Assembly (NCBI GenBank): GCA_016869595.1
Contig: VGDT01000020.1
Coordinates: forward strand, 1 to 56,871
From: Alphaproteobacteria bacterium
Lineage (GTDB): Bacteria > Pseudomonadota > Alphaproteobacteria > Rhizobiales > Beijerinckiaceae
Reading direction: 5' to 3'
DNA: 56,871 nt
Of this stretch, positions 45,674 to 53,882 are shown piece by piece. Position 1 is the first letter of the stretch; every line of letters starts with the position of its first letter. The notes beneath the pieces were generated by a model. That model was not told the origin of the DNA, did no database searches, and worked only from the letters and a program-made list of their open reading frames with translations. A program made the translations under genes and the position numbers.

Positions 45674-45802
45674 AATAGCCATCGCCAGCGTTTCCGTTTA
45701 ACTCCCAAGTAACTGCAATCCCATAGTGTACCCCAATTGTCGTTCTCTGCGCCTAAGGGCGGCGGGGCGCGTCATGGAGCGGGCGAAGTTTAAGAGGCGT
45801 TT

Positions 45803-47497
45803 ATGCTGAGATCGAGTTTGTTGGACCGCATCGCGCGGCCCCGCTCCCTCGCGGCCATCTTTGCGACGAGTGCTGTCCTAATCGGCGCGACGACAATCCC
45901 CGCTGAAGCGCGCCGCTATGGTTGGGGCTCGCATCACCGCGCAGATTATCGCGACTATGTCCGCCATCGTGGCGATGGTGAGGAGCGTCACTCCGCCGCG
46001 CGGACACGAGCCAATGCGGGCAACGACGACATCATCGGCGAGCATCGCGGCTTTTCGGCAATCGTGGTCGACGCTAACAGCGGCCATACGCTGTTTGCCC
46101 GTTCGGAGCACGAACTGCGTCATCCCGCCTCGGTCACGAAAGTGATGACGCTTTACCTTTTGTTCGAGCAACTCGAAAAAGGGCGGCTGCGCCTGGATTC
46201 GCCGCTCATGATTTCGCAGCACGCCGCGGCGCAGGCGCCCTCAAAACTGGGCCTGCGACCTGGCCAGACGATCACCGTCGAAAACGCGATCAAGGCGGTG
46301 GTCACCAAATCCGCTAACGACATCGCCTGCGCGGTCGCAGAAAACATTGCGGGCGACGAACATAGTTTCGCGCAGATGATGACGCGCAAGGCGCGTGCGC
46401 TTGGCATGCGGAACACGAACTATGAGAACGCCTCCGGCCTTCCCGATCCAAATCAGGTGACGACCGCCTACGACCTCGCGGTGCTCGGACGCGCCATTCA
46501 GGATCGCTTCCCCCGCTACTATCGGTATTTCTCGACGCCGAGCTTCGCCTACAACGGCGAGCTGCACCGAAATCACAATCATCTGCTCGGCCAGGTTGAG
46601 GGCATGGACGGCATCAAGACCGGCTATACCCGCGCATCCGGCTTTAATCTTCTAACCTCGGTACGCCGGCGCGGCCATCACATCGTAGCTGTGGTGATGG
46701 GCGGTCGGACCGCCTACGCCCGGGATCGGGTGATGGCGGGGCTGATCGAGGAAAACATCGACGCCGGCGCGAACATCAAAACTGCGGCAGCCGTCACCGA
46801 AGACTCACGCGCCGTCGAGACGCAAGAGCGAGTCGCCCATGAACAGGCGCAGCGCGCCGAGCGTGCAGCCGAGCGCGCCCAGCAAGTCGCCACGGAGCGG
46901 CTGGCCTATGCCGAGCCTCAGGAAGAGCTCGCCGCGGAGGAGCCCGCGCCGTTCGCCCGTCCTCGCCCGCCGGCGGCGATCCCACAGCAGGATAGCGCCG
47001 AGCGACCCACTGTTCGGCCCGCCTTCGTCTCTGGCGGTCAGAAGCGCACGGCCGATGCGAGCGACAATGAACGCAAGGGCGTCTCGCCGAGCGCTCACTC
47101 GCGCGGCGCAACGCCGGTCGCCGCGCGAGATGGATCGACGACAAGCGGCGCGCGCAAGATCGACGTCACCGTCGTATCCACAACCCCTTCAGCCATACGG
47201 AACGAACCCAAATCGCAGACCGGCGCTAAGGCCGAAGCCGCTCGTCCTGCTCGCCCGGGATGGATGATCCAGGTGGGCGCCACCGAAGACCAGGAAAAAG
47301 CCAACCAGCTGCTCATTCGCGCGCGCAGCCAGCTTCAGGGCTTTCCCGCCACCGCCAAGGCGTTCACCGAGAAAGTGCAGAAGGGATCTGAGACGCTCTA
47401 CCGGGCGCGTTTCGCCGGGCTTGATGAAGATGTTGCGCAATCGGCGTGCAAGGCGCTCAAGCGCTCCGGCTTCGCCTGCTTCACGACAAAGAACTGA
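45803..47497 (+). CDS. D-alanyl-D-alanine carboxypeptidase (class C-type PBP5/6 fold) with SPOR domain
   Basis: This 564-residue exported enzyme trims peptidoglycan pentapeptides. A signal peptide (about 1-36) precedes the S11 peptidase domain with S-x-x-K (S110-V-T-K113 in HPASVTKVM), S-x-N (S170-A-N in VTKSANDIACAV) and the K-T-G box in MDGIKTGYTRASGF. A long Ala/Glu/Arg-rich coiled and Pro-rich linker (about 330-480) leads to a C-terminal SPOR-like domain (WMIQVGATEDQEKANQLLIR) that binds septal glycan. The fusion is typical for alphaproteobacteria and suggests a role at division. The ATG has AAGAGG upstream. It stands alone. Confidence 0.92.
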   Translation: MLRSSLLDRIARPRSLAAIFATSAVLIGATTIPAEARRYGWGSHHRADYRDYVRHRGDGEERHSAARTRANAGNDDIIGEHRGFSAIVVDANSGHTLFARSEHELRHPASVTKVMTLYLLFEQLEKGRLRLDSPLMISQHAAAQAPSKLGLRPGQTITVENAIKAVVTKSANDIACAVAENIAGDEHSFAQMMTRKARALGMRNTNYENASGLPDPNQVTTAYDLAVLGRAIQDRFPRYYRYFSTPSFAYNGELHRNHNHLLGQVEGMDGIKTGYTRASGFNLLTSVRRRGHHIVAVVMGGRTAYARDRVMAGLIEENIDAGANIKTAAAVTEDSRAVETQERVAHEQAQRAERAAERAQQVATERLAYAEPQEELAAEEPAPFARPRPPAAIPQQDSAERPTVRPAFVSGGQKRTADASDNERKGVSPSAHSRGATPVAARDGSTTSGARKIDVTVVSTTPSAIRNEPKSQTGAKAEAARPARPGWMIQVGATEDQEKANQLLIRARSQLQGFPATAKAFTEKVQKGSETLYRARFAGLDEDVAQSACKALKRSGFACFTTKN

Positions 47498-47551
47498 ACA
47501 AGCGACATGTCCACCACCTGGGACCATGATTACGGCGGCGAGCGGCGCGCT

Positions 47552-48271
47552 TCAGTGCTGATGACGCCGCATCAGGACGTCCTTGGCTTCATTCACCCGG
47601 GCCGCCAGATCCGTCGTCCCGCCAAGATCTGGATGAAGCTTTTTCATCAGATCGCGGTGAGCGCGCGCAATGTCCGCCGCCGCGGCGCCACGCTTGAGAC
47701 CGAGAATTTCGTAAGCCTCGTCTTCCGAAATCGCGCCAGGACGACGCGCGTTGCGCTCGCCCGAGCGGAAACTCCCAGAGTCCGTGTGCGCATCGCTTGT
47801 CGAACGCCATCCGGAAAATCGGCGGTCAAGATAAGCTTCTAGAAGCTTCGCGCCATCAGGATCGTCGCGCCGGCAAACGCTGTAGAGTTCGAGCAAGGCG
47901 GGTCGCGTCAATGAATCAAGAGGCGCGCCCTCATGCTGGCCGGCGAGGACGACGCCACGGATCGCCCCGGTGGAATGGTCGAGCTCCATCTCGATCATTG
48001 CCGATCGGACCCGCGATACGCCGCCGGCGCCAGCATTGCGGAAACCGCGAAGCGGGCTTCCGCCGATCCCAATGAGCCACACGCCGAAGCCTAAAAGCGC
48101 CATGCCGAGGTCGAGGCGCCCACGCGCGAGAAGCAGAGCGCCGAGCGCCATGGCGAGAAATCCGCCGCCGCGCTTGAGGATGATCGCCAATAGCGCCGGC
48201 GATGTCTTGGTATAGGCGTTGAGCGCCAAGATTGTCAGGACCAGGGCGATCAGTCCGATCAAAATGGGCAT
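47552..48271 (-). CDS. Membrane-anchored J-domain protein
   Basis: This 239-residue protein has two to three N-terminal hydrophobic segments (about residues 3-20, 30-50 and 58-75) and a C-terminal DnaJ domain (about 180-239). The J-domain shows DEAYEILGLKRGAAAADIAR, then the HPD motif (KKLHPDLGGTT). In topology it resembles a Pam18/DjlA-type co-chaperone presenting its J-domain in the cytosol to DnaK. GAGGATAAGAGG precedes the ATG. It lies four bases downstream of the VWA gene and the two form an operon, a pairing I recall from other Rhizobiales. Confidence 0.88.
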   Translation of the reverse strand: MPILIGLIALVLTILALNAYTKTSPALLAIILKRGGGFLAMALGALLLARGRLDLGMALLGFGVWLIGIGGSPLRGFRNAGAGGVSRVRSAMIEMELDHSTGAIRGVVLAGQHEGAPLDSLTRPALLELYSVCRRDDPDGAKLLEAYLDRRFSGWRSTSDAHTDSGSFRSGERNARRPGAISEDEAYEILGLKRGAAAADIARAHRDLMKKLHPDLGGTTDLAARVNEAKDVLMRRHQH

Positions 48272-48275
48272 CCTC

Positions 48276-48989
48276 TTATCCTCGACCGATCTGAGACAGA
48301 AGCAGCCGCGCCGCGCCCTCGCCTTCGTCGGCGCGCCGCTCCAATTCCAGTCTGCCGCCGACGGCGTAGGCCGCCGCGGCGGCGAGCAACTCGGCCAGGC
48401 GGCGGGGCGCCGTGGCGTCGAACGTCGCATAGGCCCCGCCCGTCAGGCGCGCGATCTCGCGGTAGGCGTGCTGCGTGGCCGCGTCCTGGCCTTCCTGAAA
48501 CATGAACGTCTTGACGCCGAGGAGCCCCAGCTCCCCAGCCGCAGCCGCAAGAGAGTCGACCCGCTCCTCCATGGCGTCGCCAATGTAGACGAGCGCCCCG
48601 ACGCGCGCCGCGCGCGACTCGTCGAGCGCATGACGCAGAACCTTGCCGATCTGCGTGCGGCCTCCCCGGCAGGAGATTCGCGACATTAGCGCGCCAAGCC
48701 CCTCCCCTCCGGAGACAAAGCGAGACGCGCGGCATTCTCCAAAACCGCGGAAATAGACGAGCTGAACGTCAAGTCCGCCCTGCGCGGCGGTCGTGCGAAA
48801 CATCTCGCCCTGAATCGATTGCGCCATGTTCCAGGTCGGCTGTCTGCTCATTGTCGCGTCGAGCGCGAAAATCAGTCTGCCGCGCGAGGCGGACTCCGTG
48901 ACGCCTCGCGCCTTCTCCAGGAAGGCTTCGATCGAGCCCGACTGCGCGGAGCCCTGAGCTGCTGGCGGTTTAGGTGAATGATCGCCCAC
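48276..48989 (-). CDS. VWA-domain protein, paired with J-domain protein
   Basis: This 237-residue cytosolic protein has a von Willebrand factor A fold. The MIDAS-type start is LIFALDATMSRQPTW (D-x-T/S-x-S variant: D-A-T-M-S). LDVQLVYFRGFGECRASRF and GALVYIGDAMEERVDSLAAA supply the later metal-site strand. It begins with GTG at 48989 without a strong ribosome-binding site. The frame runs to four bases before the J-domain gene, so the two are translated from one message. Partner proteins and metal dependence are unknown. Confidence 0.85.
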   Translation of the reverse strand: MGDHSPKPPAAQGSAQSGSIEAFLEKARGVTESASRGRLIFALDATMSRQPTWNMAQSIQGEMFRTTAAQGGLDVQLVYFRGFGECRASRFVSGGEGLGALMSRISCRGGRTQIGKVLRHALDESRAARVGALVYIGDAMEERVDSLAAAAGELGLLGVKTFMFQEGQDAATQHAYREIARLTGGAYATFDATAPRRLAELLAAAAAYAVGGRLELERRADEGEGAARLLLSQIGRG

Positions 48990-49108
48990 TGCGGTTCACG
49001 TCGATTTCTTTGACGCTCTATTTAAAATCGGCCGCGCGCTCTGATAAACAAGAGGCTCACCGCGCCAGCTAAAACATAGGCTTTTTCTGAGCGCTCGGCG
49101 AGGATTCG

Positions 49109-49681
49109 ATGACCATTCCAAGCGAAGAATCTGAAGTTTTGAGCGGCGCCCCGCTGACGGCTACGTCCGGATGGACCAGCATCGCGGCGCTTCCTGCCGA
49201 GGACAGCGCGCATGTCCAGTCGCTGATGCAGGCCTTCGCCGAAGAACTGATGCAGTCCGGCGTTCGCGTCGGCGGCGTAACTCAGACTCGCGGCGCAGAT
49301 TCATCCGGCCGATCGGGAATCATGCTGCGCGACGTCGCGACTGGCGCCTTCTATCCAATATCCCAAGACCTTGGTCCCGGTTCGGTCGCCTGCAATCTCG
49401 ACACGAGCGAGTTGGCGCTCGCCTGCGCAGCGATCGAGCGTTCGGCGCGGGGCGGCGCGCATCTGATCATCATCAGCAAGTTCTCCAAACAGGAAGCTGG
49501 CCGCGGCGGGCTCTGCGACGCGTTTCGAGCGGCAATGACGGCGCGCGTTCCGGTGATCGCGGCAGTGTCCCCTCACTATCGCGAGGAGTGGCGCGCCTTC
49601 GCCGGGCCGCTCGCGGAAGATGTCGCGCCAGAACGTCAGGCGCTGGCGGAATGGTGGGAGAAAGTCCAGCGGATTATCTGA
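49109..49681 (+). CDS. DUF2478 family protein
   Basis: This 190-residue protein has IAALPAEDSAHVQSLMQAFA near the N-terminus and ERSARGGAHLIIISKFSKQE in the middle. The [SK]F-[GS]-KQEA motif is the hallmark of DUF2478. VPVIAAVSPHYREEWRAFAG follows. DUF2478 proteins resemble P-loop NTPases of the THEP1 type but often lack a full Walker A, and none is visible here. Some occur next to molybdate transport genes, but no such genes are near. Its 3' end overlaps the convergent amino-acid-binding gene by eight bases. Confidence 0.8.
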   Translation: MTIPSEESEVLSGAPLTATSGWTSIAALPAEDSAHVQSLMQAFAEELMQSGVRVGGVTQTRGADSSGRSGIMLRDVATGAFYPISQDLGPGSVACNLDTSELALACAAIERSARGGAHLIIISKFSKQEAGRGGLCDAFRAAMTARVPVIAAVSPHYREEWRAFAGPLAEDVAPERQALAEWWEKVQRII

Positions 49682-50705
49682 CAGGCGGCGCATACATCAG
49701 TCCGCCTTTGGTCCACAATGCGTTCAGCCGTCGCTCCATGGCGAAGGGCGCCCCTTGCCCGAGATTGCGTTCGAAAACGTCGGCGTAATTGCCGACGTGC
49801 TTGATGATGCGATAGGCCCAGTCCTGAGAGAGACCGAGATCGTCGCCATGTGCGCCGTCGACGCCGAGCAGTCGACGGATTTGCGGATTCTCGGAGGTTA
49901 AGGCGGCGTCGGCGTTCGCCTTCGATACTTCCAGCTCCTCGGCGTCGATCATCGCAAAAAGCGTCCAGCGGACGATGTTAAGCCATTGATCGTCGCCTTG
50001 CCGCACAAGCGGACCGCGCGGCGCTTTGGAGAGGAGGTCGGGCAGCACCGCGTGATCCTCCGGGGCTGCCAGCCCTGTTCGAACGCCGTGCAGCGTCGAA
50101 ACGTCGGCCGTCAGCGCGTCGCATTTTCCCTCGTCATAGGCCTTTGCCGCTTCCTCTAGGCTTGGAAACAGTTTGGGGTCATATTTCGCCTTGTGGGCCC
50201 GGAAAAAGTCGACGACCTCAAGTTCATAGGGCGTGCCCTGCTCAATGCAGATCGAAGCGCCGTCGAGGTCTTGGACTGACGCCGAGCTGCGCTGCCGGCG
50301 CACCAAAAACCCCTGACCATCGTGGAGCAACACGCCCGCGTAGATGAGCTTCTGGCCGGCGTCGCGGGCCTGGGTCCACGGCGAGGCGCTGGCGAGCAGG
50401 TCGACGGTCCCCGTCTGCAATGCGCCCGCCCGCTCTTTCGGGGAGAGCTCGATGAAGCGCGCCTTTGCGGGATCGTCGAGAACGGCGCTCGCGACGGCGC
50501 GGCAGAAATCGACGTCAAAGCCGCGCCATTCTCCTGCTCCGTCGCGTTGCGCGAAGCCCGGCGCATCGGTCACGCCACAGGTCACATAGCCGCGCTTTAT
50601 GACCTGACCGAGCGTTGGTCCGATATCCGTTTGCGCTCGCGCGTCGAAAGCGATGAACCCGCAGGCGAAAATCGCAACGAGGGCGAGAATTTGGCGGCGC
50701 ATCAT
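49674..50705 (-). CDS. Periplasmic amino-acid-binding protein, AapJ-like, orphan
   Basis: This 343-residue exported solute-binding protein of the polar amino-acid family has a signal peptide of about 25 residues (ILALVAIFACGFIAFDARAQ). It then shows VIKRGYVTCGVTDAPGFAQR and GEWRGFDVDFCRAVASAVLD, and the C-terminal LGLSQDWAYRIIKHVGNYAD. The family normally feeds general L-amino-acid ABC permeases (AapQMP), but no permease or ATPase gene is adjacent, so the partner would be elsewhere or the protein may have another role. The start is the first of two consecutive ATGs at 50705. It is divergent from the lyase gene. Confidence 0.88.
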   Translation of the reverse strand: MMRRQILALVAIFACGFIAFDARAQTDIGPTLGQVIKRGYVTCGVTDAPGFAQRDGAGEWRGFDVDFCRAVASAVLDDPAKARFIELSPKERAGALQTGTVDLLASASPWTQARDAGQKLIYAGVLLHDGQGFLVRRQRSSASVQDLDGASICIEQGTPYELEVVDFFRAHKAKYDPKLFPSLEEAAKAYDEGKCDALTADVSTLHGVRTGLAAPEDHAVLPDLLSKAPRGPLVRQGDDQWLNIVRWTLFAMIDAEELEVSKANADAALTSENPQIRRLLGVDGAHGDDLGLSQDWAYRIIKHVGNYADVFERNLGQGAPFAMERRLNALWTKGGLMYAPPVR

Positions 50706-50780
50706 AGCGGGCTCGGCATCCGGCGGCGGATATACTACGGTCGCGCGGCGCGCGCGCAAAGGCGACTCGTCAGAGGCTGC

Positions 50781-51965
50781 ATGTCCGAAGAAAAGCGAAA
50801 AACAAAGAGCAAATTAAGGCCCGCCACTCTTGTGACGCAAGCCGGCCGCGCGCCCTTCGATCATTTCGGCTTCGTCAACCCGCCGATATATCGCGGCTCG
50901 ACGGTGCTGTTTCCGACGGTCGCCGCCCTCGAGGGGCTACGCCAGCCATACACATACGGCACCAAGGGAACGCCAACCACTCGCGCGCTCGAACAGGCTT
51001 GGAGCGAGATCGCCGGCGCCGCCGATACGGTGCTGACGCCCTCCGGCCTTGCGGCGATCGGGTTGGCGCTTCTGACCGCGACGCACGCCGGCGCGCATGC
51101 GCTCATCGTCGATTCCGCCTATCAGCCGACGCGGATCTTCTGCGACAGTCTTCTTACGCGTTTCGGCGTGAAGGTCGAATATTACGATCCCCTGATCGGC
51201 GGCGGCATCGCGGCGATGATGAGGCCGGAGACGACAGCGGTGCTCGTTGAATCGCCGGGTTCACAAAGCATGGAAGTCCAAGACATTCCCGCGATCGCCG
51301 CCGTCGCCCATGCCCACGGCGCCTGCGTCATCGCGGACAACACCTGGGCGACGCCTCTTTTCTTCCCGCCGCATGAGCGCGGCTGCGACCTCGCGATCGA
51401 GGCCGGCACGAAATATCTTTCGGGTCACGCGGACGTCCTCATGGGTCTTGTTTCCGCCAATTCAAAATGGGCGAAGCGCCTGCGCGCGACCTTCAACGCT
51501 TTCAGCATGGGCTCCAGTCCCGACGACGCCTCGCTCGCGCTGCGCGGCCTGCGCACTATGGCCTTGCGCCTGCGCGAACAGGAGCGCGCCGGGCTCGACA
51601 TCGCGCAGTGGCTCGAAGCCCGGCCCGAAGTTTCGCGCGTGCTGCACCCCGCCCTTCCGGCGCATCCTGGACATGAGTTGTGGAGACGGGATTTTAGCGG
51701 CGCCGCTGGCGTTTTTTCGGTCATCCTTAAGCCAGCGTCAAAGAAAACGGTCGCCGCTCTTGTTGACGGATTGGAATTGTTTGGAATCGGCTTTTCATGG
51801 GGCGGCTATGAAAGCCTTGTCCTGCCTTTCGATTGCTCTTCATACAGGACAGCGACCCGATGGATGCCGGAAGGACCGGCGCTGCGCTTCTCGGTCGGAC
51901 TCGAAGACGTCGCCGATCTGAAAGCGGACCTCGAGGCGGGGTTCGCTCGGCTCAACGCCTCTTGA
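50781..51965 (+). CDS. metC: Cystathionine beta-lyase-like PLP enzyme
   Basis: This 394-residue Cys/Met-metabolism PLP enzyme probably cleaves cystathionine to homocysteine in methionine synthesis. VNPPIYRGSTVLFPTVAALE, YTYGTKGTPTTRALEQAWSE, VLTPSGLAAIGLALL, the PLP lysine in IEAGTKYLSGHADVLMG and the C-terminal FGIGFSWGGYESLVLPFDCS are typical of MetC of alphaproteobacteria. The ATG at 50781 has AGAGG a few bases upstream. The open frame extends far 5' but only as a shadow of the divergent gene. Cystathionine gamma-synthase activity cannot be excluded by sequence alone. Confidence 0.9.
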   Translation: MSEEKRKTKSKLRPATLVTQAGRAPFDHFGFVNPPIYRGSTVLFPTVAALEGLRQPYTYGTKGTPTTRALEQAWSEIAGAADTVLTPSGLAAIGLALLTATHAGAHALIVDSAYQPTRIFCDSLLTRFGVKVEYYDPLIGGGIAAMMRPETTAVLVESPGSQSMEVQDIPAIAAVAHAHGACVIADNTWATPLFFPPHERGCDLAIEAGTKYLSGHADVLMGLVSANSKWAKRLRATFNAFSMGSSPDDASLALRGLRTMALRLREQERAGLDIAQWLEARPEVSRVLHPALPAHPGHELWRRDFSGAAGVFSVILKPASKKTVAALVDGLELFGIGFSWGGYESLVLPFDCSSYRTATRWMPEGPALRFSVGLEDVADLKADLEAGFARLNAS

Positions 51966-52033
51966 AGGCGGCTCGCTCGCGGTGCATTTCAACGCTGGGT
52001 TCCTGTCTCGCGAAGTTTTTGAGGATTAGAAGC

Positions 52034-52381
52034 ATGAGGGTCGCCGTTTTTAAGTTTGCCGCTTATGCGGTTGTCTGCGGCTTATGGCTGGGGGGCGTGG
52101 GGCCAGCGCTGGCGGCCAGCGGCCAGGACTTTCCGAACGCCACTTGCGCCTGCAAGGGCTGCGGCCAAAACAAGTCGGACCTGACAGGCAAGTGCCCCGA
52201 CGTCTGCAAGGACAAAACGGTTTACACGCTTGGAGATAAGGCCGCCCCCGCGACGGCGGCTAAGGGCAAAAGGGATAGGGCCGCGAAAACCTCCGAGCCT
52301 GCGGACTTTTGCAAGGCTGCGCGGATGAAGCTGCCGAAGGGTTGGATGCGCGCCGAACCTCCAGCGGCCAAATCGCACTAG
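52034..52381 (+). CDS. Small secreted Cys-rich protein, convergent with pmoCAB
   Basis: This 115-residue protein has an N-terminal signal peptide (FAAYAVVCGLWLGGVGPALA) and a mature region with a tight cysteine cluster (NATCACKGCGQNKSDLTGKC then PDVCKDK), plus one later cysteine (PADFCKAA). The C-x-C-x-x-C pattern is suited to disulfides or to binding a metal such as copper, but no known family is recognised. GAGGATTAG lies just before the ATG. It starts 68 bp after metC on the same strand and converges on pmoB, separated by a terminator. Its place next to the copper enzyme operon is suggestive only. Confidence 0.65.
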   Translation: MRVAVFKFAAYAVVCGLWLGGVGPALAASGQDFPNATCACKGCGQNKSDLTGKCPDVCKDKTVYTLGDKAAPATAAKGKRDRAAKTSEPADFCKAARMKLPKGWMRAEPPAAKSH

Positions 52382-52440
52382 CGCAATTATTTTCAAAGAG
52401 GCTGATTTCGAGCGGCGGCGACGAAGCGGCGTTCTCATGA

Positions 52441-52471
52441 CAAAAAGCCCGCCCAAGCAGCTTGGGCGGGC
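52441..52471 (-). terminator. Rho-independent terminator of pmoCAB
   Basis: GCCCGCCCAAG pairs with CTTGGGCGGGC (52447-52471, loop CAG). Reading the minus strand, the hairpin is followed by TTTTTG. It lies 50-80 bases after the pmoB stop (52519) and ends the operon. On the plus strand no T-run follows, so it does not serve the convergent gene strongly. Confidence 0.9.
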
Positions 52472-52518
52472 AAGGTTTCATACGCGCTCGCAAAGAGCGC
52501 GCAACGACGCACGCAAGA

Positions 52519-53808
52519 TCAGAGTGCGGCTCCCGCCTGGAACCTCGGAATCACCGGGCCGCCGACTTCAGCCTTTTGACGCTCGCCCGACGGGCTGAAG
52601 AAGAACAGCAGTCCGCCGAACTGGCTGTCGGTGTCATAAGCGAGATCAGACAGGCGTTCGATGTCAAAGCGGGCGTCTTGCACGATCACTTCCAAATCGC
52701 GGGTCTCGCCCGGCGCAATCGGATTGGGATCGCTCACGGAAAGTCCGCGGTCAGCAAGGAGATAGTCCGGGAAGTCGGGCCTTGTCGTGAAGACTTCCGG
52801 ATTGAGGAAGCGCAGACCGGCGGACGTGAATTCGCCAAGCCTGACCGGCTCCTTGCCATTGTTGGCGACCTTCACCCTGATGCGCAGTTCGCGGCCAGGC
52901 ACAGTGTAGGAGCCGCCTTTGAACTGAACGGCGACGGTCGACCGCGGCTCGTCAATTGGGGAGATGCCGGTCAGCAAGCCGGCCTGCATCGGCAGCGTGC
53001 GCGGGAACTCCTTGTTGGCCGCAGCATAGAAGACGACCACAGCCAACAGAACGGCGGCAAGCGTGATCGCGCCGATCCGCTTCTCGTCTTGGCCGATCAG
53101 CTCCGCGCCCTTGCCGGCCTTGACCTGCCAATACCGAACAATGATCCCCTTGGTCATGAACCAGTAGAGAATCCAAGCGGCGGCGGCGGCCATCCAGAAG
53201 AAATGATAGATGTAGGTCCAAGTGATCCCATAAGTCTCGAGATCGATCGTGGAGCCTTCAAGGAGCGTCACCGGATTAGTGAAATCCTTCATGTCGCCCT
53301 TGATGGTGATCCATTGGCCCGGACCGACGATGGGACCGCCGTCCTTGACGTTGATCTGGACATGGACGTGATAACGGCCTTGGCGACGCGCTTTCAGGAC
53401 GATCTTATATTCGTAGTCCTTGCCCACATCCATGGAGAAGGTGCGCGGCACCGGCACTTCGCCGACATAGGCGCTCTTGCGAATGAGCACCGGCCCCGGC
53501 TCGCCGACATTGAGGAACGACTCGCCGGGTTTGGCGACAGCCTGCGGCCAACCGGAGAACACATGCACCTTGCCAGTGAGCTCCATCTCGTCGTTGACGT
53601 TGAGTTCGGTCTTCGACCATTTGACGTCGTACCAGTTGAGCGTGCGCATGCGCAGGAACGCCTGCTGCGAACGTTCGCCATGCGCAGCGGCGGGCGTCGC
53701 CGCCGGCAAGGTGGTTATCGCGCCAGCGACCGCTAATCCGAAGATCCAAAGGCGAACGGCGCGCGCCGTCACGCATTTGGCCATCGATTGGATATTCAAG
53801 CTTTTCAT
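52519..53808 (-). CDS. pmoB: Particulate methane monooxygenase subunit B
   Basis: PmoB is the large, mostly periplasmic subunit of pMMO, with two cupredoxin-like domains joined by two membrane helices. The 429-residue protein has an N-terminal leader up to about residue 42, so the mature N-terminus is His43 (AAHGERSQQ). The copper ligands corresponding to His33, His137 and His139 of the Methylococcus enzyme are His43, His147 and His149 (GRYHVHVQI), with exactly conserved spacing. The residue equivalent to Methylococcus His48 is Asn58 (TLNWYD), as in type II methanotrophs. Two helices occur around 225-245 and 265-285, and the C-terminal cupredoxin ends in FFSPSGERQK. It is the last gene of pmoCAB. 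Confidence 0.97.
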   Translation of the reverse strand: MKSLNIQSMAKCVTARAVRLWIFGLAVAGAITTLPAATPAAAHGERSQQAFLRMRTLNWYDVKWSKTELNVNDEMELTGKVHVFSGWPQAVAKPGESFLNVGEPGPVLIRKSAYVGEVPVPRTFSMDVGKDYEYKIVLKARRQGRYHVHVQINVKDGGPIVGPGQWITIKGDMKDFTNPVTLLEGSTIDLETYGITWTYIYHFFWMAAAAAWILYWFMTKGIIVRYWQVKAGKGAELIGQDEKRIGAITLAAVLLAVVVFYAAANKEFPRTLPMQAGLLTGISPIDEPRSTVAVQFKGGSYTVPGRELRIRVKVANNGKEPVRLGEFTSAGLRFLNPEVFTTRPDFPDYLLADRGLSVSDPNPIAPGETRDLEVIVQDARFDIERLSDLAYDTDSQFGGLLFFFSPSGERQKAEVGGPVIPRFQAGAAL

Positions 53809-53840
53809 TTGGAGCTACTCCCTTGAATTCTCTTTCGCCG

Positions 53841-53862
53841 CCGGAGCCGGGACCGGCTCCGG
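53841..53862 (-). promoter_or_regulatory. Stem-loop in the pmoA-pmoB intercistronic gap
   Basis: CCGGAGCCGG pairs with CCGGCTCCGG around a GA centre, giving a near-perfect 10-bp stem between the pmoA stop (53883) and the pmoB ribosome-binding site. It has no U-tract, so it is more likely an mRNA stability or processing element than a terminator. Confidence 0.6.
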
Positions 53863-53882
53863 TCTGATGGTTCGTTGGCGTT

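Noticed and set aside
50706-50780. A possible SAM-type riboswitch before metC
   Set aside because: The divergent gap is only about 75 bases and has no stem pattern of a SAM riboswitch.
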